The notes under the pieces were generated by a model, which did not search any database, had not been told where the DNA came from, and saw only the letters and a list, made by a program, of their open reading frames with translations. Both the position numbers and the translations under genes were made by a program. A stretch of 64,000 bases of DNA from Tissierellia bacterium. GTDB taxonomy: Bacteria > Bacillota > Clostridia > Tissierellales > Tepidimicrobiaceae. Shown piece after piece: positions 28,373-39,460 of this stretch. Positions within the stretch are counted from its first letter, which is position 1, and each line of letters opens with the position of its first letter. The stretch spans positions 1 through 64,000 of the forward strand of contig DUMS01000086.1 of assembly GCA_012839745.1 (NCBI GenBank). The letters run 5' to 3'.

Positions 28373-30093
28373 TCTCCCACCACCCCTTTCTCCTGTGATT
28401 CATATATTTCTCTATATATTGGTGAAGTATTTATGAGGGTTTCATGGTCTCCAATTGATTCAATCTGCCCCTCGTGCATTACAATAATCCTGTTGGCATT
28501 TCTAATGGAGGAAATCCTTTGAGCAATAATTATCTTTGTAACATCCCTTAATTCCTCCTTGAAGGTTTTCTGTATTTTGGCATCAGTTGACATATCCACG
28601 GCACTGGTGGAATCATCAAGTATTATTATCTTAGGGGATTTTATAAGAGCCCTTGCAATACACAGCCTTTGCTTCTGTCCTCCTGAAAAGTTGCTGCCTC
28701 CCTGTTCAACCCAGTGGTCCAACCCGTCTTCATATTTTGAAACAAACTCCCAAGCCTGAGCCTGCTTCAATGCCCTGACTATTTCTTCATCCGTTGCATT
28801 TTCATTGCCCCATTTCATGTTGTCGCGAATGGTACCTGAAAACAGGGTATTTTTCTGCAGCACAAACGCCACCTGATCCCTCAGTGCCTTTATATCATAC
28901 TCCCTTACATCTACTCCTCCAACGATTACAGACCCTTCAGTTACATCGTACAGCCTTGGTATAAGCTGCACCAGAGTGGACTTAGATGAGCCTGTTGAAC
29001 CTATTATTCCAAGCATCTCACCAGACTCCACATGAAAGCTTATATCCTTCAGCGTAAACTCCCTGCTGCCAGGGTATTTGAAACTGACGTGGTCAAATAC
29101 TATTGACCCGTCCTTTAGCTCCTTCACAGGGTTTTCAATTTCCTTTATTTCAGATTCTGTGCCTAATACCTCCAGAATCCTTCCTCCAGAAGCAATGCCC
29201 CGCAATAGCTGCATGAAAAACATGGAAATAAGCATTAATGCCATCATAACCTGTGTTATATATGTTATGAAGGATATCAGCTCACCACTTCCCATGTTTC
29301 CTATTCTGACCTGCTGTCCTCCAAACCACAGCACTGCTATTATGGTGCTGTATATCAATAGGTTAAGCATTGGCATAAGCATTATTACAAGGGAGATGGC
29401 CTCCATAGCTGCATCCCTTAGTGAATCATTTCTTTCCTTAAACTTCTTCTCTTCATACTCCTGCCTGTTAAAGGATTTTACAACCCTGATACCTATCAGG
29501 TTTTCCTGAATTACTGCATTTACCCTGTCTATACGGCTTTGCATCTTCCTGAATAAAGGCCTTGCCTTCTTAAGTCCCAGGATGAACCCCAGTGCAGTCA
29601 GGGGTATGGCAACCATAAACACCTTTGCAAGGGACGAATTTATCTTAAAAGCCATTATAACTGCAAACAGCATTAAAAATGGCGCTCTTATGGCCAAACG
29701 CAGGCTCATCATGGTTACCTGTCCCAGAGTGTTGCAGTCATTTGTAAGCCTTGTAATAAGAGAGGAAACGGTAAACCTGTCAAGGTTTGCAAAGGAAAAC
29801 TCCTGAACCTTTTTAAATACATCCTTTCTTATCTCTGCAGCAAACCCGTATCCTGCCCTGGCACCAGCATGAGCGCTCATAACACCAAAGGCCATGGCCA
29901 GGAGGGCTGATAAAATCATGATAACTCCTGTTCTTACAATGTAATCTATATCCTGATTGGCTATTCCTATATCTACTATTCTGGACATTAAATATGGTAT
30001 TATGATATCTGCCAATACCTCAAGTATCATCAATATGGGGCTTAATACTGCATAGATCCAATACTTCTTCATATAGGGTAATAAAGTTCTCAA
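28369..30093 (-). CDS. ABC exporter half-transporter (TMD-NBD), partner; divergent D-loop/Walker region
   Basis: IGSTGSSKSTLVQLIPRLYD; FSGGQKQRLCIARAL; IILDDSTSAVDMSTD. Confidence 0.95.
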   Translation of the reverse strand: MRTLLPYMKKYWIYAVLSPILMILEVLADIIIPYLMSRIVDIGIANQDIDYIVRTGVIMILSALLAMAFGVMSAHAGARAGYGFAAEIRKDVFKKVQEFSFANLDRFTVSSLITRLTNDCNTLGQVTMMSLRLAIRAPFLMLFAVIMAFKINSSLAKVFMVAIPLTALGFILGLKKARPLFRKMQSRIDRVNAVIQENLIGIRVVKSFNRQEYEEKKFKERNDSLRDAAMEAISLVIMLMPMLNLLIYSTIIAVLWFGGQQVRIGNMGSGELISFITYITQVMMALMLISMFFMQLLRGIASGGRILEVLGTESEIKEIENPVKELKDGSIVFDHVSFKYPGSREFTLKDISFHVESGEMLGIIGSTGSSKSTLVQLIPRLYDVTEGSVIVGGVDVREYDIKALRDQVAFVLQKNTLFSGTIRDNMKWGNENATDEEIVRALKQAQAWEFVSKYEDGLDHWVEQGGSNFSGGQKQRLCIARALIKSPKIIILDDSTSAVDMSTDAKIQKTFKEELRDVTKIIIAQRISSIRNANRIIVMHEGQIESIGDHETLINTSPIYREIYESQEKGVVGE

Positions 30094-30115
30094 AATATCC
30101 CTCCTTGGTGCTTCA

Positions 30116-30556
30116 CTATATAATACCTTTTATTATTACCTTATCCAGGTTCTTGTTAATCCTGGAAATAAAATCATTTAGCTCTTTAAGCTCATCTTCG
30201 CTGAACCCTTCAAACATATCCTTCATAATTGTATCCAGATATTTCTGGTAATCGCATAATACCTCCCTGCCTTTATCAGTTATCACAATCTTATGGTTCC
30301 TCATGTCTGATTCCAGCTGGACCTTCTCTATCATTCCCAGATTCATAAGCCTCTTAACAGAAAGGCTCATAGCACCTTCTGTAAACCTCATTTTACTTGC
30401 CAGTTCCTTCTGATTTGCATGAGGATTGTTCTCTATAAGCTTCATAAGGTACAAAAGCCCGAAGGTTAATCCGTATTCATCAAATTTCATCTGCATAAGG
30501 CTGCTTATCTTCTGAGCTGTAACCTTAAACTCTATGGCCAGATTTTTCTCTATCAT
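30116..30556 (-). CDS. MarR family transcriptional regulator
   Basis: ANQKELASKMRFTEGAMSLSVKRLMNLGMIEKVQLESDMRNHKIVITDKG; AGGAGGAG RBS before MIEKNL. Confidence 0.9.
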   Translation of the reverse strand: MIEKNLAIEFKVTAQKISSLMQMKFDEYGLTFGLLYLMKLIENNPHANQKELASKMRFTEGAMSLSVKRLMNLGMIEKVQLESDMRNHKIVITDKGREVLCDYQKYLDTIMKDMFEGFSEDELKELNDFISRINKNLDKVIIKGII

Positions 30557-30572
30557 ATACTCCTCCTGATAC

Positions 30573-30640
30573 TTTAGTACTAAACTAATAAGCAATACTT
30601 TAATGTTAAACTATTTTCTAATAGTTGTCAATTAAAATTC
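30573..30640 (-). promoter_or_regulatory. marR promoter/operator region
   Basis: TTTAGTACTAAA at 30573..30584, TTTAATGTTAAA at 30599..30610; minus-strand TTGACA-N17-TAACAT. Confidence 0.6.
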
Positions 30641-30696
30641 GGTTCCATAACATATGCCAAGGTGGTGAATATCCCAGTAATTTCTAAAATGAAATA

Positions 30697-30737
30697 CACT
30701 TGTGAAATAAACCTACCAAGAGATTTATTCACAAGTG
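30697..30737 (-). terminator. Hairpin downstream of SLH gene (probable terminator)
   Basis: CACTTGTGAAATAAA ... TTTATTCACAAGTG inverted repeat; weak T-run. Confidence 0.4.
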
Positions 30738-30801
30738 CAATTAATTTTATCCACACAATTATTAAATATGGAAGAGGTTAAATGAGCTAAACCTTTACGG
30801 A

Positions 30802-32424
30802 TTATTCCTTCTCAATAATGCTTATGTTCACTATTTCATCGCTTCTAATCTTAAGCTCTGCAAAATCGCCCAGCCTCAAATCATATAGATTAAGAATCCT
30901 GTTGTCCCTTACAATCAAGACCCTGTTTGATATATAATAGCTTACCTTGTTTCCATCTTCCCTTTCTATGGTAAGCACTGGTTCATCAGATATCAATATG
31001 GACCTTATGTAGCCTTTATCCTCACTGGGAACTGAGAAGGCGTCAATCCTGTAGACCTTTCCGCCTTTAAGCATTAATATCAGCTCATCTGAATCTCTTA
31101 AAGCCTTTAAATCCACCCTGCTTGAATCCCTGTTTACTATTACCTCCTCATGTAAATAGTACTCGTATACCGTGCCATCCTCCCTTTTTACCAGTATGGA
31201 ATTGCCATCCTTTGTTCTTCCGTCTAAAATGCCTAAAACCCTTCCTTCTCTGCTTTCTCCTGTTATGAAGAGAGCCTTATCCTCACTGGATTCAACAATT
31301 ACATAGTCTCCCTCATCCAGGCTAAATAGGTATGAATTCCTTCCGTCCAGTACCACTTCGGGGTTTTCACTGAGAATAAAGGTTCTGATTTCTCCATTTT
31401 CCATCTCTACCTCTATATATGGTTCTTCACCCAGGTATAGGCTTTTTATAATGCCGTGTATCAGCCTGTTATCCGTAACCTTTTCCATCCTTTTTACTGT
31501 TTTCTCCTCTGAAACCAGCAGGTTTACATTCATATGGCTTTCAATGCCTTCAATACCTGAAGGCTCTCCGTCAACAATTATTTCAGTATCTTCCGTTATC
31601 CTGAAGGCATCTATGGCATCTCCCGTATCAACAACAATATAATCCCTTATGGCCATCAATATGGTACACGAAATTTCTTCATATACCGGCTCTTCAACTA
31701 TATCCGCATTGGGAGCATCCTTTTCTTTTTCCAAATCAGGAATTCTTTCCACTTCTATTATGGATTTACCGTTCATGGCATCATAAGCCTGAGAAAGCAT
31801 TTTGGCAAGTATGGCTCTGGTAATCTGCTGATTGGGGTTGAAGTTTCTGTTTTCATCCCCTTTCTTATCCAGCACTCCCTGGTCTATTAGGAACTTCACA
31901 TAAGGCTGTTCGCTGATTGGTATCTCCGAGGCATCATTATACAGGAATATATAGGATATGTTCTCTTCTCCCTCCTTATATCCCATGGCCTTTGCCAGAT
32001 ACCTTGATATTTCAACTTTAATTGCCTTTCTTATCCCATCTTCCGTAAATAGTTTGCTCTTAATAAATTCTTCGTCTATAAACCCCCTGTACAGGGCTAT
32101 AGCCAAGGTGTTTCTTGCATCTTCCGTTAGCTGGGCATCGTTCAGCAAAACATCATAGGTTTCCCTTGCTTTTATAATCTCGTCCTCATAAACTGTCAAC
32201 AGCCTTGTTATATAGCTCAATGCTTCAACGGTATTTATAATATCGTTTGGCCTAAAGGTGGCATCGTCATATCCGTCCATTAATCCCAGGTCGACAGCCT
32301 TTTTTATATATCTGTAAGCCCAGTGGTCATCAGGTACATCTGTAAATATCCTTTCCCCGAAGGATATGCTGCTTGTAAATATTATTGCAAACAGCAATAT
32401 TAATGGAACTATTCTCCTTTCCAT
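30802..32424 (-). CDS. SLH domain cell-surface protein
   Basis: Signal peptide; FTDVPDDHWAYRYIKKAVDLGLMDGYDDATFRPNDIINTVEALSYITRL. Confidence 0.9.
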   Translation of the reverse strand: MERRIVPLILLFAIIFTSSISFGERIFTDVPDDHWAYRYIKKAVDLGLMDGYDDATFRPNDIINTVEALSYITRLLTVYEDEIIKARETYDVLLNDAQLTEDARNTLAIALYRGFIDEEFIKSKLFTEDGIRKAIKVEISRYLAKAMGYKEGEENISYIFLYNDASEIPISEQPYVKFLIDQGVLDKKGDENRNFNPNQQITRAILAKMLSQAYDAMNGKSIIEVERIPDLEKEKDAPNADIVEEPVYEEISCTILMAIRDYIVVDTGDAIDAFRITEDTEIIVDGEPSGIEGIESHMNVNLLVSEEKTVKRMEKVTDNRLIHGIIKSLYLGEEPYIEVEMENGEIRTFILSENPEVVLDGRNSYLFSLDEGDYVIVESSEDKALFITGESREGRVLGILDGRTKDGNSILVKREDGTVYEYYLHEEVIVNRDSSRVDLKALRDSDELILMLKGGKVYRIDAFSVPSEDKGYIRSILISDEPVLTIEREDGNKVSYYISNRVLIVRDNRILNLYDLRLGDFAELKIRSDEIVNISIIEKE

Positions 32425-32484
32425 GTATTATCCCCCTTATAGTTATTACTAATGTATATATTCTACATGGAAATGGAAATTCCT

Positions 32485-34095
32485 CTATTTATTGCTGCTA
32501 TTTTCTTTACATGCTCCAATAAACCCTTTAAACAGCGGATGTGGCCTTGTTGGCCTTGATTTAAACTCAGGATGGAACTGTGAACCTACAAACCATGGAT
32601 GGTCCTTTAGCTCCACAATTTCAACCAGCCTTCTATCAGGAGATATTCCGCTTATTATCATTCCGTTCTTTTCAAATTCCTCCCTGTATTTATTGTTGAA
32701 TTCATATCTGTGCCTATGCCTTTCATATATCAGCTCTTCATTATATATTTCCAGTGCTTTGGTGTTCTTCATTATCTTACATGGGTATACCCCCAGCCTC
32801 ATTGTGCCTCCCAGGTTTTCCACATCCTTCTGTTCAGGCATAAGGTCTATTACCGGATGGAGGGTATCCTTTCTGAATTCTGCACTATGGGCATCCTTAA
32901 ATCCCAATACATTTCGTGCGAATTCCACTACAGCCATCTGCATTCCAAGGCATATTCCCAAGAATGGAATCCTGTTTTCCCTTGCATATTTTATTGCTGT
33001 AATCTTTCCTTCTATTCCCCTGTCTCCAAAGCCTCCTGGAACCAGTATTCCATTTACATCGGAAAGAAGCTCATTTACATTTTCTTCAGTAATATCTTCA
33101 GAATGAATCCATTTTATTTCAACATTTACATTATTATAAATGCCACCATGGGTTAAAGCCTCGGATACAGATAGATAGGCATCCTTAAGCTCTACATATT
33201 TCCCAACCAGAGCAACCTTTACCGTATCCTTTATGCTTTTTATTCTGTCTGTCATCTCTATCCATTCTGTCAAATCCAGCTTTCCGCATTTTATTCCCAA
33301 TTTATCTATAACCAGCTGGGACAGCCCTTCTTTTTCCAGCATCAGAGGAAGTTCATATATGCAGTCTACATTTACATTTTGAATTACTTCATTAGGCTGC
33401 AGGTCACAGAACAGGGCTATCTTTTCCTTTATGTCCATGGATAATGGCACATCAGTTCTGCATATTAATATGTCAGGCTGTATACCTATGCTCCTTAATT
33501 CCTTTACTGAATGCTGAGTTGGTTTTGTCTTCAGTTCTCCTGTAGTAGTTAGATATGGAACAAGGGTAACATGTATATACATTACATTTTCTCTTCCTAC
33601 ATCGAACTTTATTTGCCTTATTGCCTCCAGATATGGCTGAGATTCTATATCACCAACAGTTCCCCCTATTTCTGAAATGACTACATCTATATCTCCGTCC
33701 TTAGCTACTCTGGTAATCCTTTCCTTTATCTCATTGGTTACATGGGGGATAACCTGGACAGTCCTGCCTTCATAGTCTCCCTTTCTTTCCTTATTTATAA
33801 CAGACCAGTATACCTTTCCGGATGTTACGCTGCTGTACTTGCTCAGGTTTACATCTATAAACCTCTCATAATGTCCCAAATCCAAATCCGTTTCTGCTCC
33901 ATCTTCAGTTACAAATACCTCTCCATGCTGATAAGGGCTCATTGTGCCTGGATCAACATTTAAATAAGGATCAAATTTTATTATTGAAACCCTTAATCCC
34001 CTGCTTTTCAATAATCGGCCTAAGCTTGCAGCTGTAAGTCCCTTGCCCAGAGAGGAAACTACACCACCTGTAATAAATATATACTTAGTGTTCAT
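32485..34095 (-). CDS. pyrG: CTP synthase
   Basis: [59 protein letters not shown]. Confidence 0.97.
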   Translation of the reverse strand: MNTKYIFITGGVVSSLGKGLTAASLGRLLKSRGLRVSIIKFDPYLNVDPGTMSPYQHGEVFVTEDGAETDLDLGHYERFIDVNLSKYSSVTSGKVYWSVINKERKGDYEGRTVQVIPHVTNEIKERITRVAKDGDIDVVISEIGGTVGDIESQPYLEAIRQIKFDVGRENVMYIHVTLVPYLTTTGELKTKPTQHSVKELRSIGIQPDILICRTDVPLSMDIKEKIALFCDLQPNEVIQNVNVDCIYELPLMLEKEGLSQLVIDKLGIKCGKLDLTEWIEMTDRIKSIKDTVKVALVGKYVELKDAYLSVSEALTHGGIYNNVNVEIKWIHSEDITEENVNELLSDVNGILVPGGFGDRGIEGKITAIKYARENRIPFLGICLGMQMAVVEFARNVLGFKDAHSAEFRKDTLHPVIDLMPEQKDVENLGGTMRLGVYPCKIMKNTKALEIYNEELIYERHRHRYEFNNKYREEFEKNGMIISGISPDRRLVEIVELKDHPWFVGSQFHPEFKSRPTRPHPLFKGFIGACKENSSNK

Positions 34096-34276
34096 TCGAA
34101 ATCCTCCTCCAATATCATTATAACTATATTATTCTATACAATTATGCATTTTATGTCAACGATACTATAAAATAAATCAAATGCCATATTTGCCTTTTTG
34201 TAATTATAATGTAATATTTGCCACCCTTCTTATGCGGTATAATAGAAATAGAAAATTTAAGAAAGGAGAGTTTCAA

Positions 34277-37234
34277 ATGAAAAAAGTTTTGTCCTTAGTC
34301 ACAGCACTGGTATTGCTATTGGGCACAATTCCTGTTTCTGCAGCTCCTTCTGAAAACAGCCTATATGAAGAAGCGGGCAAAATACTGAAAAACCTTGGAG
34401 TACTGCAGGGCTCGGAAAGCGGAGATTTAATGCTTGACCAGAAACTTAAAAGGCAGGATATGGTTGTTCTAATAAGCCGCCTTTATAATGAAGAAGATAT
34501 AGCCAGTAAATATCCGGTTAAAACCATATTTACCGATATAAAGGACGATTTTTACAAGCCATATATATACTGGGCAGTGGACAAGGGTCTTATTCAGGGT
34601 ACAGCACCCAATACCTTCGGATATACCACAAATGACAGCACCAAATATGATACAAAGGTCCAGCAGCTGCAGGCTGTATTGTTAAGAGCCTTGGGCTATG
34701 GAAGTGAAGTAAATGAATCCTACGATTCAGTTCCCAAACTGGCTGAAAGCAAAGGAATTATGAAAGGATTGTCGGTAGACAAAAATGACACCGTAACCAG
34801 AGGACTAATGGCTGCAATGACCTTAAATGCCTTAAAGACTAATATAAACGGGTATACAAACTATACACTGGCAGATAAGCTGAAGCTAAAAATACCTGGT
34901 ATATTGGTGGAAGTCAACCCTTTAATATACGCTAACACCCTTGTATTCGAGGGTGTTGCTCAGGGTACTGATGAGTTAAAGCTTGTATTAAAATCCCTTT
35001 CAGATGAATCCTCCTTCAGCGAAAGGTTTTACAATGTGGAACTGAAGGAAGATGGCAGATTTGAAATCACCATTGAAAACCTTGAAGGGGGAAAGTATGA
35101 ATACAGATTTACCATTGGGAGTTTGACCATTAAATCCGGCACAGTGGAAATTAAGGACCTTCCCTTCGAACTATCAGATATCACCGCCAGCAATCTAAAA
35201 GAAATATCCCTTAGTTTTACACAGCCCGTTGATGTGGAAACAAGCCAGTTTACAAGCAAATACTTTACCGATGCAGGCACAATTAAAGCCATACGCTTTG
35301 AAAACAGCAACAAAACAGTAAAGATTACATTAAATGAAACCATGACCAATCAAAATACATATAAAATATCCGTAAGCAGCATAAAGTCTGAAAAGGGCGA
35401 TGAAATAAGCATATACAACAGGGAATTTAAGGTTTTTGACAACACTCCCCCTGAAGTTAAGGAAGTAGTTCAACTGGGAAACAAGGGGCTTAAGATAATA
35501 GCCTCTGAGCCAATAAAAACCGCTAAAGCGGACAACTTCAAAATAGACGGCAAATCAGTAAAAGGTCAGGTTTCAGTAAACGATAATGTAATTACTTTAA
35601 TATATTCTTCTACATATTATGCACCAGGTGAAGGAACACATACTCTTAATGCCTCAGGCTTACTGGATTACGCCAATTTTCCAAGCATGGACAGGAATCT
35701 GTCCTTTAAGGTAGTTAAGGACACTGCACCACCTGAAGTAGTTAGTGTATCTGCCACTACAGAGGAGGCAATTATCCAGTTTGACGAGGACATAGACCCT
35801 GATTCAATAGTAAAAACCAACTTCTACTGGAAATCAGGTTCATCCAAGAAATATCCTGCAAATATCAAAGCCGCTGAAAACAAGCTGTTCCTAGATTTCA
35901 GCAGCAATAAGCTTCCAACAAGTGAAGTAACCATATCCATAAACAAGGTTAGGGATTATTCAGGCAATACATTAAATAATGAAGAAGTTAAAGTTAAACC
36001 TATACTTGATACAACTGCTCCTGAAGTAGTAGGGCTGGATGTATCAAATGACGGAAAGACCATAACAGTTTATTTCAGTAAAAATGTAAAGGGAAACAAC
36101 AGAAACAGCTATGACCTTAGGGATGAAAGGAACAATAGGATTCCTATAGGAAGAATAGAAGGCTCCGGAAGAGTATTTAAAATTATATTAGCCAATCCCC
36201 TTCCAGCAGGAACCAATACAATTACAATAGATAATATTGTGGACACAACAGCTTTGGAAAATAGGCTAATTCCATACAGGCAGGAAATATTCATGAAAGA
36301 TGTTGAAGTTCCCAGAATAACAAGCTATGCAGGAAAGGACAATATGATACTCTTAAGGTTCAGCAAGGAAATGGATATAGACACTGTATTTAACACATCC
36401 AACTATGTAATTAAGTTTAACAACCAGTATGCCTACCTGCCTGAAGAAACTGATTTCAGCCCACTGGAGGATGACCTGACCTATATACTGTACCTTCCAT
36501 CTGAAATAGATGGCAAAAAGGTGGAAATAGGAAAATCAGGCAACTTGGTGGAGCTGGATATAAGGGGGCTAAAGGGAGTAAATGGAGTAATGATGAATCC
36601 TGTTACACTAACATTTGACAGCACAACTGACGGAAAGGCCAATATGAAATCAGCAGAGCTTGTGGAGCCAGGCACCATAGTTGTAGCATTCGACCAGCCT
36701 ATAGTAGATGCTTCCGCCAGCGATTTCAGCATCCCTGGCATGACCATAATAGATGTGTATGTGGATTTCAGCGAAAAGGTAGTACTCTATCTGTATGAAG
36801 AGAATAAAACCTATATTGAAGGCAGCCTCACCATTAAAACTACAAACTCAATTGAAACCCATTTGGGAGCCAATGCAAAGGCATCATCCATTGGCATAGT
36901 GGACAGGGTTCCTCCAAGGATAGATGCAGAATCAGGGGAATTAACCCTTACAGGAAGATATATATACCTTCCCTTCACAGAGAAGTTGAAAAAGGAAATT
37001 GATATGCTGTATAAGGAAGACCTTATAATTGAAGTACTTGGGGAAGGCATTCTGGACAAATCCAAATATTCAACAGAACTTGACACGACAGGTACTAAAA
37101 TAAGAATAAAAATTGCAAATGATGTCAATATATCCAATGGCTTAATAGTAAGGCTTGTGGACAATCCAAAATACATCATGGATAACATGGGCAACATCGT
37201 ACAGTATGACGGCAATGAGTATTATACAGATTAG
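34277..37234 (+). CDS. Large SLH domain protein with repeated Ig-like/SbsA-type domains
   Basis: MKKVLSLVTALVLLLGTIPVSAAP signal peptide with GAAAGGAGAG RBS; FTDIKDDFYKPYIYWAVDKGLIQGT; repeated DTTAPEVV... segments. Confidence 0.9.
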   Translation: MKKVLSLVTALVLLLGTIPVSAAPSENSLYEEAGKILKNLGVLQGSESGDLMLDQKLKRQDMVVLISRLYNEEDIASKYPVKTIFTDIKDDFYKPYIYWAVDKGLIQGTAPNTFGYTTNDSTKYDTKVQQLQAVLLRALGYGSEVNESYDSVPKLAESKGIMKGLSVDKNDTVTRGLMAAMTLNALKTNINGYTNYTLADKLKLKIPGILVEVNPLIYANTLVFEGVAQGTDELKLVLKSLSDESSFSERFYNVELKEDGRFEITIENLEGGKYEYRFTIGSLTIKSGTVEIKDLPFELSDITASNLKEISLSFTQPVDVETSQFTSKYFTDAGTIKAIRFENSNKTVKITLNETMTNQNTYKISVSSIKSEKGDEISIYNREFKVFDNTPPEVKEVVQLGNKGLKIIASEPIKTAKADNFKIDGKSVKGQVSVNDNVITLIYSSTYYAPGEGTHTLNASGLLDYANFPSMDRNLSFKVVKDTAPPEVVSVSATTEEAIIQFDEDIDPDSIVKTNFYWKSGSSKKYPANIKAAENKLFLDFSSNKLPTSEVTISINKVRDYSGNTLNNEEVKVKPILDTTAPEVVGLDVSNDGKTITVYFSKNVKGNNRNSYDLRDERNNRIPIGRIEGSGRVFKIILANPLPAGTNTITIDNIVDTTALENRLIPYRQEIFMKDVEVPRITSYAGKDNMILLRFSKEMDIDTVFNTSNYVIKFNNQYAYLPEETDFSPLEDDLTYILYLPSEIDGKKVEIGKSGNLVELDIRGLKGVNGVMMNPVTLTFDSTTDGKANMKSAELVEPGTIVVAFDQPIVDASASDFSIPGMTIIDVYVDFSEKVVLYLYEENKTYIEGSLTIKTTNSIETHLGANAKASSIGIVDRVPPRIDAESGELTLTGRYIYLPFTEKLKKEIDMLYKEDLIIEVLGEGILDKSKYSTELDTTGTKIRIKIANDVNISNGLIVRLVDNPKYIMDNMGNIVQYDGNEYYTD

Positions 37235-37278
37235 CACAAATTGGCAACAAGGATCTCCTTATAAACATATAATTGCAG

Positions 37279-37310
37279 AAAAGGCAGAGGAAAATTTTCC
37301 TCTGCCTTTT
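37279..37310. terminator. Perfect 32-bp palindromic bidirectional terminator between convergent SLH genes
   Basis: AAAAGGCAGAGGAAAATTTTCCTCTGCCTTTT. Confidence 0.85.
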
Positions 37311-37322
37311 CACTTTATTATT

Positions 37323-39449
37323 CTACTTTATTATGTTGTAAATTCTATAAATGGTTGTAGCTGATTCAGCCCTTGTAGTATTGTCAGATGGATTAAACCT
37401 ATTGTTATCTCCAACCATTACCCTGGATTTTACTACCTTTGCTATGGCCAGCCTTGCCCAGTCTGGTATTTGATCCTTATCCAGGTAGCCAGCAAGCAAT
37501 GTGTCTATTTCATCCTCATCTACTTCTACATCTAATACATTGCTTAGTATTACAGCAATTTCTGCCCTTGTAATGTATTTGTCTGGCCTGAAGGTGCCAT
37601 CATCATATCCTTCAGCCAGTCCCAGCTTCTTCATGGTAGCCAGATAATCTGCATACCAGTCATTGGCTTTAACATCCTTGAACTCTCCATTGTATTTAAC
37701 CAGCTGAACTTCCAATCCCTTCAATATCATCTTGGAGAATTCTGCCCTGGTTACATTGTTTCCTGGCCTGAAGGTGCCATCACTATATCCATCTACTACG
37801 TTCTTGGCAGCCATTGACTCAATAAACAGCTTAGCCCAGTGGTTTTCTATATCGCTAAAGGTCTTATATGATTCAATTACCAGGTATTTGCTGAAGTGGC
37901 TTAATCTGATTATAATATGGTTGCCTGTTACCTTTCCGGTTACAAATTCCAGTGTGTTGTTTTCTTCATCAAGATAATACACTGCCAGCTTATCCCTGTT
38001 CCATAATCCTTTCAGTTCTATTTTAACAACAATAGGTGTCTTGAATTCATCTATTATGATTACATTGCCATTTCTTACTACCTCTAAGTACAGGTCTACA
38101 CCCATCCTTACTTCTTGGTCTTCTCCAGCCAATTCACTAACCAGTTCAGTAACATCTTCTGTCCTGAATACCACCTTGTCTCCTTTTTCTATACCAGCAG
38201 CATCCAATACATCAAATGGTACCAGTACTTCCACATCATCAAATACCAGATTTAATGAAACATTATTGTCAACTGCAGCTTTAATTAAATCATATGGAAA
38301 TTCAACGTTAATGCTTCCGCTTTTCACTCCGCTTAAATTGATATTTAATACGGCTTCTCTATCCTTTCCTGCTTCACTTCTCAGTTTTTCCACTGTTCTA
38401 ACTGCTGTTCTAGAATCCAATGAAACATATGCAGTCTGTTCCCTAACGCTTACATTCACTTGTTCATTTCCTAAGGTTGCTGATGCAGGCATATTTTTAT
38501 CTTCTGGAACTGTTACTTCAGGTAACTGTGGTTCAGAAGGTACAGGTACTCCGCCACCTGGTGCTGGAGGTGTTGGAGGTGTTGGCTCTGTATAGGAAAT
38601 GTAGTTTCCTTCAGATACTATATTCTTGATGATTCCGGCAATCTGCTTGTCGGAAAGGCCTGCTTTTTCCTTTACCACTGGCTTAATGGTTTCATAATAA
38701 TTCTCAGCTTCCTCAATAATGCCATCCATAACAGCTGACAGCTGGCTTAATGTAAAGGATTCTGTAAGCTTGTATTCATCATTGGCTATATATTTATCTT
38801 CAATGCTTTCAATTGCCTGGTATAGCCCATTCTTATCAACGCTGAAATCTAAATCAGGATTTGTATTGGTTTCTTTAACTATTAGATTATCCAGTACAGC
38901 TTTGGTTAAATCCAGGGATAGCTCAAGTAATCCATAATTTGATCGGTACTCTTCCTTTAATTGAGCTTTTATAGTTCTTATTTCATCTGAAAATTCACCT
39001 GATATGGAATCCTTTAATGCCCTTATGGTAATATCCCATTCATCTGGTTTTGCTTTTGTATTGCTCTTAAAGCTGTTTAATATGGTTCTTAAGTTTTCGT
39101 TATAGTCGTCTTCCCAGTCAAATACGATATCTTTAAGATTATTTACATTTTCTCTGGAAACATAGTATTTGCCATATAAAAACTGTTTAAGTTCTTCATT
39201 TTTGTTTATTTCATCATATACGCTATTTATGAAGTCACTTACATAGCCTTTTCCTTTTAACTCATCCCTTATGTCAAACAATTCATCTACTGTAATAAGG
39301 TCAGTTTCCCTAAAGGCCTTGCCCAATCTGCTGCTATAGAACCTGTTATATAGCTTGTCCAGATTGCTTTCTTCAGCATATCCACCTATTGGTGCCAATA
39401 GGCTAAATACCAATGCCAGTATAATGGCCAATGAAATGCTCTTTTTCAC
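37323..39449 (-). CDS. SLH domain cell-surface protein (C-terminal SLH triplet)
   Basis: FSDIENHWAKLFIESMAAKNVVDGYSDGTFRPGNNVTRAEFSKMI and two further SLH repeats; N-terminal signal. Confidence 0.93.
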   Translation of the reverse strand: MKKSISLAIILALVFSLLAPIGGYAEESNLDKLYNRFYSSRLGKAFRETDLITVDELFDIRDELKGKGYVSDFINSVYDEINKNEELKQFLYGKYYVSRENVNNLKDIVFDWEDDYNENLRTILNSFKSNTKAKPDEWDITIRALKDSISGEFSDEIRTIKAQLKEEYRSNYGLLELSLDLTKAVLDNLIVKETNTNPDLDFSVDKNGLYQAIESIEDKYIANDEYKLTESFTLSQLSAVMDGIIEEAENYYETIKPVVKEKAGLSDKQIAGIIKNIVSEGNYISYTEPTPPTPPAPGGGVPVPSEPQLPEVTVPEDKNMPASATLGNEQVNVSVREQTAYVSLDSRTAVRTVEKLRSEAGKDREAVLNINLSGVKSGSINVEFPYDLIKAAVDNNVSLNLVFDDVEVLVPFDVLDAAGIEKGDKVVFRTEDVTELVSELAGEDQEVRMGVDLYLEVVRNGNVIIIDEFKTPIVVKIELKGLWNRDKLAVYYLDEENNTLEFVTGKVTGNHIIIRLSHFSKYLVIESYKTFSDIENHWAKLFIESMAAKNVVDGYSDGTFRPGNNVTRAEFSKMILKGLEVQLVKYNGEFKDVKANDWYADYLATMKKLGLAEGYDDGTFRPDKYITRAEIAVILSNVLDVEVDEDEIDTLLAGYLDKDQIPDWARLAIAKVVKSRVMVGDNNRFNPSDNTTRAESATTIYRIYNIIK

Positions 39450-39460
39450 AATATCCCTCC

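Noticed and set aside
32492-33106. 204-aa plus-strand ORF opposite pyrG
   Set aside because: Shadow frame; no RBS or motif support.
34181-34276. Upstream extension of the 1017-aa SLH ORF
   Set aside because: The signal peptide and RBS place the start at 34277; the extension covers promoter-like sequence (TATAAT).
38041-38595. 184-aa plus-strand ORF opposite an SLH gene
   Set aside because: Ser/Thr-rich shadow frame; the opposite strand has clear SLH motifs.
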